Shown: piece by piece, positions 50,884 through 59,390 of the stretch | Layout: every line of letters begins with the position of its first letter | Position numbering within the stretch: position 1 is the stretch's first letter | Source: AC-32 sp035518635 | Lineage (GTDB): Bacteria > Actinomycetota > Thermoleophilia > Gaiellales > Gaiellaceae | Reading direction: 5' to 3' | DNA length: 64,000 bases | Assembly: GCA_035518635.1 (NCBI GenBank) | Contig: DATIXI010000037.1 | Coordinates: 6,364-70,363, forward strand | Notes under the pieces: model-generated | The model's input: the letters and a program-made list of their open reading frames with translations, nothing else | Databases searched by the model: none | What the model was told of the DNA's origin: nothing | Program-made: the position numbers and the translations under genes

Positions 50884-51195
50884 TCAGACGCGGGCGGTCT
50901 CCAGCTCGATGACCGGCGCCTCGTAGAGGTCGATCGACTCGATCGTGATCCCGATGCTGGCCGCGATCTGCTCACGACGGGTGGTGAGCTCCTCCTCCGA
51001 GGTTCTCGCCGTCTCCTCGCTGTCCCAGAGGATGATCGCCTTCGCGCGCGCGTTGTCGGCGTCGTACAGGCCGATGTAGCCGGCGAAGCCGTCGACGGTG
51101 CGCAGCATCGGGATCACGGTCTCGGTGATCGTCTGGACTGCGTGCTCCCGCTTTTCCGGGTCAGCGCCGGAGAACGAGATGACTCGTGCGTACAT
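50884..51195 (-). CDS. Small protein with antibiotic-monooxygenase-like fold (hypothetical)
   Basis: 103 residues. YARVISFSGADPEKREHAVQTITETVIPMLRTVDGFAGYIGLYDADNARAKAIILWDSEETARTSEEELTTRREQIA shows the beta-alpha-beta pattern of ABM-type ferredoxin-like folds (an RVISFS strand, then a VDGFAGYIGLY loop and an IILWDSEE strand), common in heme-degrading and quinol-monooxygenase proteins. No catalytic motif stands out. ATG follows GGAGG. It lies 27 bp after the YbaK gene on the same strand. Confidence 0.78.
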   Translation of the reverse strand: MYARVISFSGADPEKREHAVQTITETVIPMLRTVDGFAGYIGLYDADNARAKAIILWDSEETARTSEEELTTRREQIAASIGITIESIDLYEAPVIELETARV

Positions 51196-51222
51196 GGAGC
51201 CCTCCTTGGGTCGGTTGGACGA

Positions 51223-51693
51223 TCAGCCCGCCGCTTGCTCCTTGCTGACGTCCACGACGGCTGCGCCGGTGAGCGCGAGCAGGTCGTGAGTCCGGAGCCG
51301 GACCGACCGCTCGTGCGAGCCGGCCTCGAGCACGACCGAGTGCTGCTCGGCGACGCGCGAGTCGACGAGCACGCGCTCTCGGCTCCCGCCGAAGGGCGGG
51401 ATCGCCCCGAGCTCGAAGTCGGGGTAGTCGCGCGCGAGCTCGTCCTCGCTCGCCAGGTGGACGTTCTTCCCGCCCTCGACGTACGTCCGCACCTTGTGTA
51501 GGTCGATCCGCGCCGACGCGGGCAGGACGACGCGGACGTGGCCCTCGGGGGCGTCGAGCACGAGCGTCTTCGCGACCTCGTCTGGCGGCAGGCCGAGCGC
51601 CTCCGCCTCGTCGGCAGCACGCTCGGTGTGCGCGTGCTCCAGCAGCTCGTACTCGAAACCAGCCTGGTCGAGGATTCGAGCCAGATCCGTCAT
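51223..51693 (-). CDS. YbaK/EbsC-type aminoacyl-tRNA deacylase
   Basis: 156 residues. The pattern is typical of the YbaK/ProX (INS) fold: ILDQAGFEYELLEHAHTERAADEAEALGLPPDEVAKTLVLDAPEGHVRVVLPASARID, the Lys in VAKTLVL being the key catalytic residue, with PDFELGAIPPFGG and VLVDSRVAEQHSVVLEAGSHERSVRLRTHDLLAL. Family members hydrolyse mis-charged Cys- or Ala-tRNA-Pro. Which tRNA here is unknown. Start ATG at 51693. Confidence 0.92.
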   Translation of the reverse strand: MTDLARILDQAGFEYELLEHAHTERAADEAEALGLPPDEVAKTLVLDAPEGHVRVVLPASARIDLHKVRTYVEGGKNVHLASEDELARDYPDFELGAIPPFGGSRERVLVDSRVAEQHSVVLEAGSHERSVRLRTHDLLALTGAAVVDVSKEQAAG

Positions 51694-51754
51694 CGCCGGT
51701 AAGGATCGCGCAGCGCGGCGCGAAATGCCAGCGACTACGTCGCGGTGCGGCCGG

Positions 51755-51931
51755 TCAGGAGTCGCCGCGGCGGCTGCGCAGGAAGGCCCGCGCGCCGGCG
51801 AGGCTCGCCGCGGTCACGGCCATCAGCGCACGGGGTCGCTTCGCGCTCGACTTCTTCAGCTTGCGCCGGACGCGCCTCGCCTGGAGGTACCCCCAGCCGA
51901 GGAGCGCGTTTCGGCGGGTGAAGATGGCCAT
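51755..51931 (-). CDS. Small basic protein next to lpd
   Basis: 58 residues, pI clearly high: AIFTRRNALLGWGYLQARRVRRKLKKSSAKRPRALMAVTAASLAGARAFLRSRRGDS. It could carry one weak membrane-associating helix (LMAVTAASLAGARAFL). It ends in Arg-rich residues. The ATG is 2 bp after the lpd stop on the same strand, so the pair is probably co-expressed. No function known; short and lacking similarity I can name. Confidence 0.6.
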   Translation of the reverse strand: MAIFTRRNALLGWGYLQARRVRRKLKKSSAKRPRALMAVTAASLAGARAFLRSRRGDS

Positions 51932-51933
51932 TG

Positions 51934-53337
51934 CTAGGCGGGCGCCTTCGCCTTGCGCTTGTTCGGGAAGTGGATCGCCCGGCCGAGCGCCAGGAGACCG
52001 GCTTCCTTGATCGCCTCGGAGAGGGTCGGATGGGCGGTCATCCCGTCGGCGACCGTCTCCACGGTGGCCTCGGCGTCGAGCGCGACCGTGCCCGCCTCGA
52101 TCAGGTCGGTCACGTGCGGCCCGACCATCACGACCCCGAGCAGCTCGCCGTAACGGCTCTCGTGGATGGACTTGACCCAGCCGACGGTCTCGTTCTGCAT
52201 CACCGCGCGCGCGTTCGCGAGCCACGGGAAGACGCCGACCTCGACGTCGTCGCCGTAGCGCTCTCGTGCCTCGGCCTCGGTGAGCCCGACGCTGGCGATC
52301 TCCGGATCCGTGTAGATCGGGCGCGGGACGCCGCGGTTGTCGACCACGGCGTCGTGGCCCGTCGCGTTCTCGGCGGCGACCTCGCCCTCGCGGAAGGCGG
52401 TGTGCGCGAGCTGCCAGTAGCCGGCGCAGTCTCCGACCGCGTAGATGTGGGGCTGCGTCGTGCGCCTGTGCTCGTCGGCAGCGATCCCGGTGCGCGTGTC
52501 GTATTCGACGCCGATCTCCTCGAGGCCCAGGCCCTCGACCGCCGGGCCGCGGCCGGTCGCGACGAGCATCAGGCTCGCCTTGCTCGAGTCGCCGCCGTAA
52601 TGGACACGGAGGCCGTTTTCGGTCTCCTCGACCCGGTCGCAGGTCGTCTCGAGGTGGACGTTGATGCCGCACTTGCCGAACTGCTTGGTGAGCTCCTTGG
52701 CCGCATCGGCATCCTCCTGCGGGATGAGTTGCGGCAGCATCTCGATGATCGTCACCTCGGAGCCGAATCGGTTGAAGATCGAGGCGAACTCGCAGCCGAT
52801 GATGCCGCCGCCCAGGACTACGAGGCGCTTCGGCACCTCGGTCTGGGCGAGAAGGCCGGTCGAGTCGACGCAGCGGGCCGAGTCGAGACCCTCGATCGGC
52901 GGACGGAGCGGGAACGAGCCCGTCGCGATGACGGCCTGCTTGAACGTGACGTCCTCGCCACCCTCGACTGCGATCGTGTTTTGGCCGGTGAACCGGCCCG
53001 TGCCCTTGACCCACTCGACGCCGTTCGTCTTGAAGAGGCTCGCGACGCCCGTCGTCATCTGTTTGACGACCCCGGCCTTCCACTCGTTCGCCGCGGCTAG
53101 GTCGAGCGTCGGGAGGCCCGTCTGGACGCCGAACTTCGGGAAGCTCTCCTGCGCCTCCTTGAGCGCGAACGCGGTCTGCACCCAGGCCTTCGTCGGGATG
53201 CAGCCGACACGCAGGCAGGTGCCGCCGAGCTCCGGCTCCTTGTCGATGCAGACGGCCTTGGCGCCGAGCTGGGCCGCGCGGATCGCGGCGGTGTAGCCGC
53301 CCGGGCCGCCGCCGAGGACGGCAACGTCACATTCCAT
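51934..53337 (-). CDS. lpd: Dihydrolipoyl dehydrogenase
   Basis: 467 residues, the E3 flavoprotein of 2-oxoacid dehydrogenase and glycine-cleavage complexes. CDVAVLGGGPGGYTAAIRAAQLG binds FAD, GGTCLRVGCIPTKAW is the redox-active disulphide (two Cys five residues apart), RLVVLGGGIIGCEFASIF the NAD fold, IYAVGDCAGYWQLAHTA the second FAD motif, and HAHPTLSEA-like AHPTLSEAIKEAGLLALG carries the catalytic His-Glu. No E1/E2 genes are in this window, so its complex is encoded elsewhere. A 76-bp repeat lies 54 bp before the ATG. Confidence 0.96.
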   Translation of the reverse strand: MECDVAVLGGGPGGYTAAIRAAQLGAKAVCIDKEPELGGTCLRVGCIPTKAWVQTAFALKEAQESFPKFGVQTGLPTLDLAAANEWKAGVVKQMTTGVASLFKTNGVEWVKGTGRFTGQNTIAVEGGEDVTFKQAVIATGSFPLRPPIEGLDSARCVDSTGLLAQTEVPKRLVVLGGGIIGCEFASIFNRFGSEVTIIEMLPQLIPQEDADAAKELTKQFGKCGINVHLETTCDRVEETENGLRVHYGGDSSKASLMLVATGRGPAVEGLGLEEIGVEYDTRTGIAADEHRRTTQPHIYAVGDCAGYWQLAHTAFREGEVAAENATGHDAVVDNRGVPRPIYTDPEIASVGLTEAEARERYGDDVEVGVFPWLANARAVMQNETVGWVKSIHESRYGELLGVVMVGPHVTDLIEAGTVALDAEATVETVADGMTAHPTLSEAIKEAGLLALGRAIHFPNKRKAKAPA

Positions 53338-53390
53338 CGTCTCTGGCTCCTCGCTTGGGTTCGGCCGCGATCCTAGCGTCGGGGTGCGAA

Positions 53391-53466
53391 GTCACGCTTT
53401 CGGCACAGCCGCGACACACACGCGTGGCGCTTTCCTCGTTACGCTCATTGCGGGTGGTGGTTCGGG
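53391..53466 (+). repeat. 76-bp dispersed intergenic element, copy C
   Basis: Starts GTCACGCTTTCGGCACAG, then ACACACGCGTGG and TTACGCTC at element position 49-56; the final G-rich block is diverged (GGGTGGTGGTTCGGG). Its right end overlaps the last codons of cydC (53445). It lies between cydC and lpd, both minus strand, 54 bp from the lpd start. Confidence 0.65.
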
Positions 53467-55139
53467 GTGGCCCCGGCTGGCAAGGAGTCGACGAGGCGGC
53501 CGGCGGAGAGCTCCACGATCTCGTCCACGTGGTCGAGCCCTTCCGGGCGGTGGGTGATGAGCAGGACCGAGCGATCGGCTGCAGCCGCGAGGATGTCGTC
53601 CATCAGCTGCTCGGCCGTCGGCGGGTCAAGATGAGCGGTCGGCTCGTCGAGGACGAGCACGGGGGCGTCGGCGAGCAGCGCCCGGGCGAGGGCAAGCCGC
53701 TGGCGCTGGCCGCCCGAGAGCTGCCGCCCCTCCTCCCCGACGAGCGTGCTCCAACCGTCCGGCAGCCCCTCGACCCACTCCCAGAGGCGGGCGCGCCGAA
53801 GCGCGGCCTCCACTTCGCCGTCCGTCGCCGCCGGGCGCGCCAGCCTGACGTTCTCGAGGATGCTCGTGGAGAACAGGTGCGAATCCTGGCCCGCGACCGC
53901 GATCGCCCGTCGCACGTCCTCCTGGCGGTACTCGCGCAGGTCCCGCCCGCAGAGCGTGACCCGCCCGTCCTCGGGGTCGAGGAAGCGCAGCAGCACGTTC
54001 GCAACCGTGGTCTTGCCCGCACCGCTCTCCCCCACGAGCGCGACCCGCCTTCCCGGCTCGAGCCGCAGGCTGACGCCGTCCAGCGCCGGCCGCTCCCCGG
54101 GCCCATACCGCGCACGCACGCCCTCGAGCGCGACGCCGAACCCGGACGGCGCCCCGGCCGGCTCGACCGGATCCCGCACGAGCGGCTCCCGGTCCATCAG
54201 CTCGAGGACCCTCTCTCCCGCCGCGACCGTCGCCGCCAGCTCGCGCGCCGAGGCCGGCAGCGCCTGAACGGCCTCGAAGGACGCGAGCGCGAGGAGCGCA
54301 AGCGCCGCGATCAGCACCCGGTCGAGGTGGCCGCCCGCGTGCGCCGAGACGCTGACCGCGAGGACGCCGGCCACCGTCGCGCCCACGACGACGAGGCCGA
54401 TCCCGTCGCCGACTCCACCGGCAAGCGCATCCCGGCGCGCGATCCGCACGAGCGCCCGGTCGGCCTCGCGAACCCGACCGAGCCGCTCCTCCTCCTGCCC
54501 GTAGACCGCGAGCTCCGGGCTGGCGCGCAGCAGCTCCACGAGCTCGGCCGAGAGCTCGCCGCGGGCCCCTGCCTGCCGCGAGGCCGAGCGGCGGCCGAGC
54601 GAGACCGCGATCGCCGGCACCGCGACCCCGCCGACGAGCAGGCCGACCGCGAGCACGAGCCCGGCCCACGGGAGCACGGCCGCGGCCACGCCGACCGAGA
54701 CCGCTCCCGCGAGGATCGCCACGAGCGGCGGGCCGATCCCGCGCAGGTGGAGGTTCTGCAAGGCGTCGACGTCCGCCACCATCCGCGAGAGCAGATCGCC
54801 CTGCCGGTAGCCCTCGAGCTGTGCCGGGGCCAGCGGCTCGAGCCGCTCGTAGGCGCGGACGCGGACGCGGCCGAGGACGCGGAACGCGAGGTCGTGGGAG
54901 GCGAGCCGCTCCACGTAGCGGGCAAGCGGGCGCGCCAGCCCGAAGAAGCGCACCAGGACGATCGCGACGGTGAGCGAAAGCACGGCCGGCCGCTCGGCCG
55001 CGCGCGAGATCAGGTAGCCGGCGGTCGCCATCAGCCCGACGCCGAAGAGCACGGTCAGCGCGCCGAGCACGACCGAGAGCGCGACGCGCCCGCGCGGCGC
55101 ATCCGCGAGCGCGAGCAGCCGGCGGAGCGTCGCGGTCAT
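53445..55139 (-). CDS. cydC: ABC exporter subunit CydC (cytochrome bd assembly)
   Basis: 564 residues: six-helix type I ABC membrane domain (RVALSVVLGALTVLFGVGLMATAGYLIS...) fused to an ATPase: Walker A LVGESGAGKTTVANVL, Q-loop AGQDSHLFSTSI, signature LSGGQRQRLALARALL, Walker B VLVLDEPTAHLD, H-loop ITHRPEGL. CydDC exports thiols (cysteine, glutathione-like) needed to assemble cytochrome bd. It overlaps cydD by 4 bp as the last gene of the cydABDC run. Confidence 0.9.
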   Translation of the reverse strand: MTATLRRLLALADAPRGRVALSVVLGALTVLFGVGLMATAGYLISRAAERPAVLSLTVAIVLVRFFGLARPLARYVERLASHDLAFRVLGRVRVRAYERLEPLAPAQLEGYRQGDLLSRMVADVDALQNLHLRGIGPPLVAILAGAVSVGVAAAVLPWAGLVLAVGLLVGGVAVPAIAVSLGRRSASRQAGARGELSAELVELLRASPELAVYGQEEERLGRVREADRALVRIARRDALAGGVGDGIGLVVVGATVAGVLAVSVSAHAGGHLDRVLIAALALLALASFEAVQALPASARELAATVAAGERVLELMDREPLVRDPVEPAGAPSGFGVALEGVRARYGPGERPALDGVSLRLEPGRRVALVGESGAGKTTVANVLLRFLDPEDGRVTLCGRDLREYRQEDVRRAIAVAGQDSHLFSTSILENVRLARPAATDGEVEAALRRARLWEWVEGLPDGWSTLVGEEGRQLSGGQRQRLALARALLADAPVLVLDEPTAHLDPPTAEQLMDDILAAAADRSVLLITHRPEGLDHVDEIVELSAGRLVDSLPAGATPNHHPQ

Positions 55140-56785
55140 GCCTTGCCTGCTTCGAGCACGACGACCCGATCCGCCCGCTCCACCAGCTCGGGCCGATGGG
55201 CAAGGACGAGCACGCTCCGCCCCGGGCGGAGGCGCTCCACGGCCTCGGCGACGACCTCGGCGCTCGCCGGGTCGAGGTCGGCGGTGGGCTCGTCGAGGAT
55301 GACGAGCGGCGCATCGCGGAGGAATGCGCGGGCCAGCGCGAGGCGGCGGGCCTCTCCGGCGGAGAGCGGCCGACCGCCGTCGCCGACCACGGTCTCGTAG
55401 CCCTCAGGAAGGGCGCGGACGAAGCCGTCCGCGCCGGCGAGCGACGCCGCCTCCCGCACCTGCTCGTCCGAGGCCGACGGATCGCCCAGCCGGATGTTCT
55501 CCGCGACGGTGCCCCGCAGCAGCGACGTCTGCTGCGGCACCCACGCGACCTGCTGCCGCCACGCCGAGGCCTCGCACGCGGAGAGGTCGACGCCGTCCAC
55601 GCTGATGCGACCGCCGGTCGGCTCCACGAGCCCGAGCAGCAGCGCCGCGACCGTGCTCTTGCCCGCGCCGCTCTCACCCACGAGCGCGACCGTCTCGCCG
55701 GGCTCCAGCTCGAGCGAGAGGCCGTCGAGGACAGGGCCTTTCCGCGACGGGTACGAGTACGAGACGCCGTCCAGGCGTACGGGAACCGCGGCCGGGCTCG
55801 GCGCGATCCGGTCGCCGCCGCGGACGCTCTCGGCGGGGGCGTCGAGCAGCGAGAAGATCCGCTCCGCGACAGCAGCCCCGTCCGCGCTCGCGTGGTACTC
55901 GGCCCCGAGCCGCCGCACCGGGAGGTAGAGCTCGGGAGCGAGGACGAGCACGGTCAACCCGGCCTGGAGCCCGATGCCGCCGTCCACGAGCCGCACGCCG
56001 ATCGTCACCGCGACGAGCGCGACCCCGATCGTCGCCGCCAGCTCGAGCACCGAGCCCGAGAGGAAGCTTGCGCGCAGCGTCGCCATCGTCGTGCGGCGGT
56101 AGCGCTCGCTCACCTCCGCGATCGACGCCGCCTGCTCGCGACCGCGGTTGAACGCCCGCAGTGTCGGCAGGCCGCGGACGACGTCGAGGAAATGCGCCGA
56201 GAGGAGCCGCAGCGCGAGCCAGCGCTCGCGCGTGCGGTGCTCGGTGTAGCGCCCGATCAGCCACATGAAGACCGGCACGAGCGGCAGCGTCAGCAGCATG
56301 ATCCCTGCGGACTCGAGATCGATCCAGGCGACGAAGCCCAGGACGATCAGCGGCACGACGCAGGCGAGCACGACCTGCGGCAGGTAGCGGGCGTAGTAGG
56401 ACTCGAGCGCGTCGATGCCCTGCACCACTGCCGCGGCGATCTCTCCGCCCTCCACCCCGTCGACGGCCGCGGGGTGGGCACGGAGCCGGCGCTCGACGAG
56501 CGCGAGCCGAAGCTCCGAGAGGACCGAGGACGCCGCTTGCCGTCCGGCGACCTCGAACGACCACGCGAGCACGCCCCGACCTGCGAAGACGAGCGCGAGG
56601 CACGCAATCTCGGGCCAGACGTCCTCGAGCGACGCGCCCCGGAATGCGCGCGTGACGATCCACGCGAGCAGCGACGCCTGCACGAGGACGAGGACTGCCG
56701 TGAGCAGGCCGATCGCGGTGTCGAGGCCCAGCAGCGCCCGGGCCGGCCGGGCCTGCCGCACGAGTCGCGGGTCGAGAGCGGGCAT
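55136..56785 (-). CDS. cydD: ABC exporter subunit CydD
   Basis: 549 residues with the same domain order as CydC but a distinct sequence: membrane segments ARPARALLGLDTAIGLLTAVLVLVQASLL and FAGRGVLAWSFEVAGRQAASSVLSELR; ATPase Walker A LVGESGAGKSTVAALLLG, Q-loop WVPQQTSLLRGTVAENI, signature LSAGEARRLALARAFL (SAGE, slightly altered from SGGQ), Walker B LVILDEPTADLD, H-loop LAHRPELV. It pairs with CydC. It lies 4 bp after cydB and overlaps cydC by 4 bp. Confidence 0.9.
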   Translation of the reverse strand: MPALDPRLVRQARPARALLGLDTAIGLLTAVLVLVQASLLAWIVTRAFRGASLEDVWPEIACLALVFAGRGVLAWSFEVAGRQAASSVLSELRLALVERRLRAHPAAVDGVEGGEIAAAVVQGIDALESYYARYLPQVVLACVVPLIVLGFVAWIDLESAGIMLLTLPLVPVFMWLIGRYTEHRTRERWLALRLLSAHFLDVVRGLPTLRAFNRGREQAASIAEVSERYRRTTMATLRASFLSGSVLELAATIGVALVAVTIGVRLVDGGIGLQAGLTVLVLAPELYLPVRRLGAEYHASADGAAVAERIFSLLDAPAESVRGGDRIAPSPAAVPVRLDGVSYSYPSRKGPVLDGLSLELEPGETVALVGESGAGKSTVAALLLGLVEPTGGRISVDGVDLSACEASAWRQQVAWVPQQTSLLRGTVAENIRLGDPSASDEQVREAASLAGADGFVRALPEGYETVVGDGGRPLSAGEARRLALARAFLRDAPLVILDEPTADLDPASAEVVAEAVERLRPGRSVLVLAHRPELVERADRVVVLEAGKA

Positions 56786-56789
56786 GCCC

Positions 56790-57851
56790 TCAGCCGGTCG
56801 GCGAATCGCCCGTCTTCCCGGGCAGCACGTCGACCGGGGTGTGCGGCGGCTCCTCGCCGCCGACCCGCGCCCGGAAGACGTGGTAGGTCCAGCTCTGGTA
56901 GAGCAGGATGATCGGCACGCAGATGAGCGCGACCACGCTCATCACCGCCAGCGTGTAGTGCTGCGACGAGGCGCCGTCCACGGTGAGGCTGTTCGCGAAG
57001 TCGGTGCTCGAGACCATCACGCGAGGGTAGAGGCTGGTGAAGATCGTCGCGACGACGAGCATCGCCCCGAGGGCCGTCATCGCGAACGCCCAGGCGCTGC
57101 GGCGCATGAAGACGAAGACGACGGCCAGGACGAGCGCGAGGATCCCGGCGGCAGCGGGCAGGATCGGCGGGAAGACGTCCTTGTCGTTGTGGTTGACCGC
57201 GACGTCGACCGTCAGGGCGAGGAAGCCGCCGGCGGCGATCGCCGCAGCGATCGACAGCGAGCGCGCGGCCATCTTCGCCCGCTCGCACAGGTCGCCGGTC
57301 GTGCGCAGCGTGAGGAACGTCGCCCCGTGGCAGGCAAACACGAGCACGACCGCGACTCCGCCGAGGACCGTGTACAGGTTGAACAGGTCCCAGAACGTCC
57401 CGGAGAAGTCGCCGCTCGAGTTGATCGGCACGCCGTAGAGGAGGGCCGCGAAGGCCACGCCCCAGATCAGCGACGCGCCGAAGCTCCCGACCGCGTTGCA
57501 CCCGAGCCAGACCGCCCGCCAGCGCGGGCTCTTGCTCTTGCCGCGCCACTCGAACGAGAGCACGCGGATGATCAGGAAGAACAGCAGCAGGAGCAGCGCG
57601 ATGTAGAAGCCCGAGAACATCGTCGCGTACCAGCTCGGGAACGCCGCGAAGGTCGCGCCGCCCGCGACGACGAGCCAGACCTCGTTGCCGTCCCAGACCG
57701 GGCCGATCGTGCTGAACATGAACCCGCGCTCCCGCTCGTTGCGCGGCAGGAACGGCAGCAGCATGCCGACGCCGAAGTCGAACCCCTCGAGCAGGAAGTA
57801 GCCGGCCCAGAGGATGCCGATCAGGACGAACCAGAGGTTCTGCAGATCCAT
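56790..57851 (-). CDS. cydB: Cytochrome bd ubiquinol/menaquinol oxidase subunit II
   Basis: 353 residues, about eight to nine membrane helices. DLQNLWFVLIGILWAGYFLLEGFDFGVGMLLPFL is the diagnostic opening, followed by GPVWDGNEVWLVVAGGATFAAFPSWYATMFSGFYIALLL. The core CydB residues around the first helices (GFDFGVG) are intact. It stabilises CydA and the heme b595/d site. The ATG overlaps the cydA stop by 1 bp. Confidence 0.96.
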   Translation of the reverse strand: MDLQNLWFVLIGILWAGYFLLEGFDFGVGMLLPFLPRNERERGFMFSTIGPVWDGNEVWLVVAGGATFAAFPSWYATMFSGFYIALLLLLFFLIIRVLSFEWRGKSKSPRWRAVWLGCNAVGSFGASLIWGVAFAALLYGVPINSSGDFSGTFWDLFNLYTVLGGVAVVLVFACHGATFLTLRTTGDLCERAKMAARSLSIAAAIAAGGFLALTVDVAVNHNDKDVFPPILPAAAGILALVLAVVFVFMRRSAWAFAMTALGAMLVVATIFTSLYPRVMVSSTDFANSLTVDGASSQHYTLAVMSVVALICVPIILLYQSWTYHVFRARVGGEEPPHTPVDVLPGKTGDSPTG

Positions 57852-59272
57852 CAGTAGGCCACCGCCGGGGGCGACTCCGGTGCCTCCCCCTCACCCGAGT
57901 CGGCCTCGCCCGGGTCGAGGTTCGCGTAGTGCCGCATCAGCCCGATGTCGAGCACGAGCAGGAACGCGTAGAGCAGGACGAACGTGGTCAGGCTGATCAC
58001 GAGCCAGGTCGTGCTGACGGACGGCGAGCTCGCACGGTCGGTCAGCAGCAGGCCCTGGACGATCCAGGGCTGCCGCCCGAGCTCGGTGAGCAGCCAGCCG
58101 AAGGTCATCGCCACGAACGGCAGGAAGGCCGTCACCACCCCGACCCAGCAAAACCAGCGCCACTTCTCCAGGCGCTTCTTCCAGTAGAGCATCGCCCCGA
58201 CGATCGCCACCAACGCGATGAGCGACCCGGCGTAGGCCATCCCGCGCATGCTCCAGTAGATCGCGCGGACAGGCGGCAGATAGCTCTGGGACGCGCCGAA
58301 CTGCTTCCGGTACTGCTGCTTGTACTGCTGGTTCAGGTTGTTCAGGCCCTGCACGGTCCCGTGGAGCGAGCCCGTCGCCAGGAAGGAGAGCATGTCGGGC
58401 ACCTCGATCGAAAAGCTCGGCTTCTGGTCGGACTCCGTGAAGCCCCCGATCTGAAAGAGCGAGAACGAGCAACTCGAGCACGTATCCCACTGCGCCTCTG
58501 ACGCGGCGATCTTCATCGGCTGCAGCTCCTCGACGATGATCCCGAAGTGACTGCCGAACCAGAGGTTGACGCACGAGATCGGCACGAGGACGATCAGCGC
58601 GAGCTTCGCGGCCGGCTTGAAGAGTTCGACGTTGCGCCCACGGGCGAAGTGCCAGCAGCAGACGCCGAACACGACGGCCGATCCGGCCGTCAGCCCGGCG
58701 AAGATCGTGTGCCCGAACGCCCACAACGCCCACTCGCTCGAGAGCAGGGCCCAGACGCTGGTCAGTACTGCCTCGCCGTTCTCGACCTTGTAGCCAACTG
58801 GGTCCTGCATGAAGGAGTTCGCGACGAGAATGAAGTAGGCCGACATCCAACTGCCGATCACCGCGATCCAGAGCGTGGCCAGATGAACGCGCGGCGAGAG
58901 CCGATTCCAGCCGAAGATCCAGAGCCCGAGGAACGTCGACTCGAGGAAGAACGCCGCGAGGCCCTCGATCGCGAGCGGCGCGCCGAAGACGTTGCCGACG
59001 TACTTCGAGTAGATCGACCAGTTCATTCCGAACTGGAACTCCTGGACGAGGCCGGTCGCGACCCCGATCGCGAAGTTGATCAGGAAGAGCGTCCCGAAGA
59101 ACTTCGTCAGCCGGAGCCACCGCTCGTCGCCGCTCCGGAGCCACAGCGTCTGCATCGTCGCGACGATCGGGCCGAGGCCGAGCGTCAACGGGACGAACAG
59201 GAAGTGGTAGAGCGACGTGGTGGCGAACTGCGCCCGCGCGAGATTGACGGTCGTCGAGGCGAGCACGAACAC
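57851..59272 (-). CDS. cydA: Cytochrome bd oxidase subunit I
   Basis: 473 residues, nine helices; oxidises quinol and reduces O2 without pumping protons, giving high-affinity respiration. LARAQFATTSLYHFLFVPLTLGL holds the heme ligand H23; AFGHTIFAGLTAGSAVVFGVCCWHF and the GWLLTELGRQPWIVQG stretch hold the other heme/quinol residues. The Q-loop begins PMKIAASEAQWDTCSSCSFSLFQIGGF, with an unusual C-x-x-C (C265 and C268) where many CydA have a Glu-Gln-Pro type sequence. GTG start. First gene of cydABDC. Confidence 0.96.
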   Translation of the reverse strand: MFVLASTTVNLARAQFATTSLYHFLFVPLTLGLGPIVATMQTLWLRSGDERWLRLTKFFGTLFLINFAIGVATGLVQEFQFGMNWSIYSKYVGNVFGAPLAIEGLAAFFLESTFLGLWIFGWNRLSPRVHLATLWIAVIGSWMSAYFILVANSFMQDPVGYKVENGEAVLTSVWALLSSEWALWAFGHTIFAGLTAGSAVVFGVCCWHFARGRNVELFKPAAKLALIVLVPISCVNLWFGSHFGIIVEELQPMKIAASEAQWDTCSSCSFSLFQIGGFTESDQKPSFSIEVPDMLSFLATGSLHGTVQGLNNLNQQYKQQYRKQFGASQSYLPPVRAIYWSMRGMAYAGSLIALVAIVGAMLYWKKRLEKWRWFCWVGVVTAFLPFVAMTFGWLLTELGRQPWIVQGLLLTDRASSPSVSTTWLVISLTTFVLLYAFLLVLDIGLMRHYANLDPGEADSGEGEAPESPPAVAY

Positions 59273-59325
59273 GACGAGGCAATCATCTCATCGCGCCTGG
59301 GCCCGGGCCACCGCGCCCATCCGAT

Positions 59326-59339
59326 TTCACCCGGGTGAA
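59326..59339. promoter_or_regulatory. 14-bp palindrome and CCGGGTGA repeats in the cydA divergent promoter
   Basis: TTCACCCGGGTGAA (59326-59339) is a perfect palindrome, 53 bp ahead of cydA and 52 bp ahead of the lipoprotein gene. CCGGGGTGA (59346-59354) and CCGGGTGA (59371-59378) repeat its half-site. It has the half-sites in the reverse order from the Rex operator (GTGAA...TTCAC), so the regulator is not obviously Rex. A binding protein may control one or both divergent genes. Confidence 0.45.
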
Positions 59340-59390
59340 CTTCCTCCGGGGTGAGACCCGGGCCGCGTGCCCGGGTGAGAGGATCGCGCG

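Noticed and set aside
53626..55677. A long alternative minus-strand frame across cydC and cydD
   Set aside because: It is an Arg/Ala-rich shadow in another frame; the cyd ABC signatures are in the annotated frames.
59326..59339. Rex operator upstream of cydA
   Set aside because: Rex sites read GTGAA...TTCAC; here the half-sites are in the opposite order.
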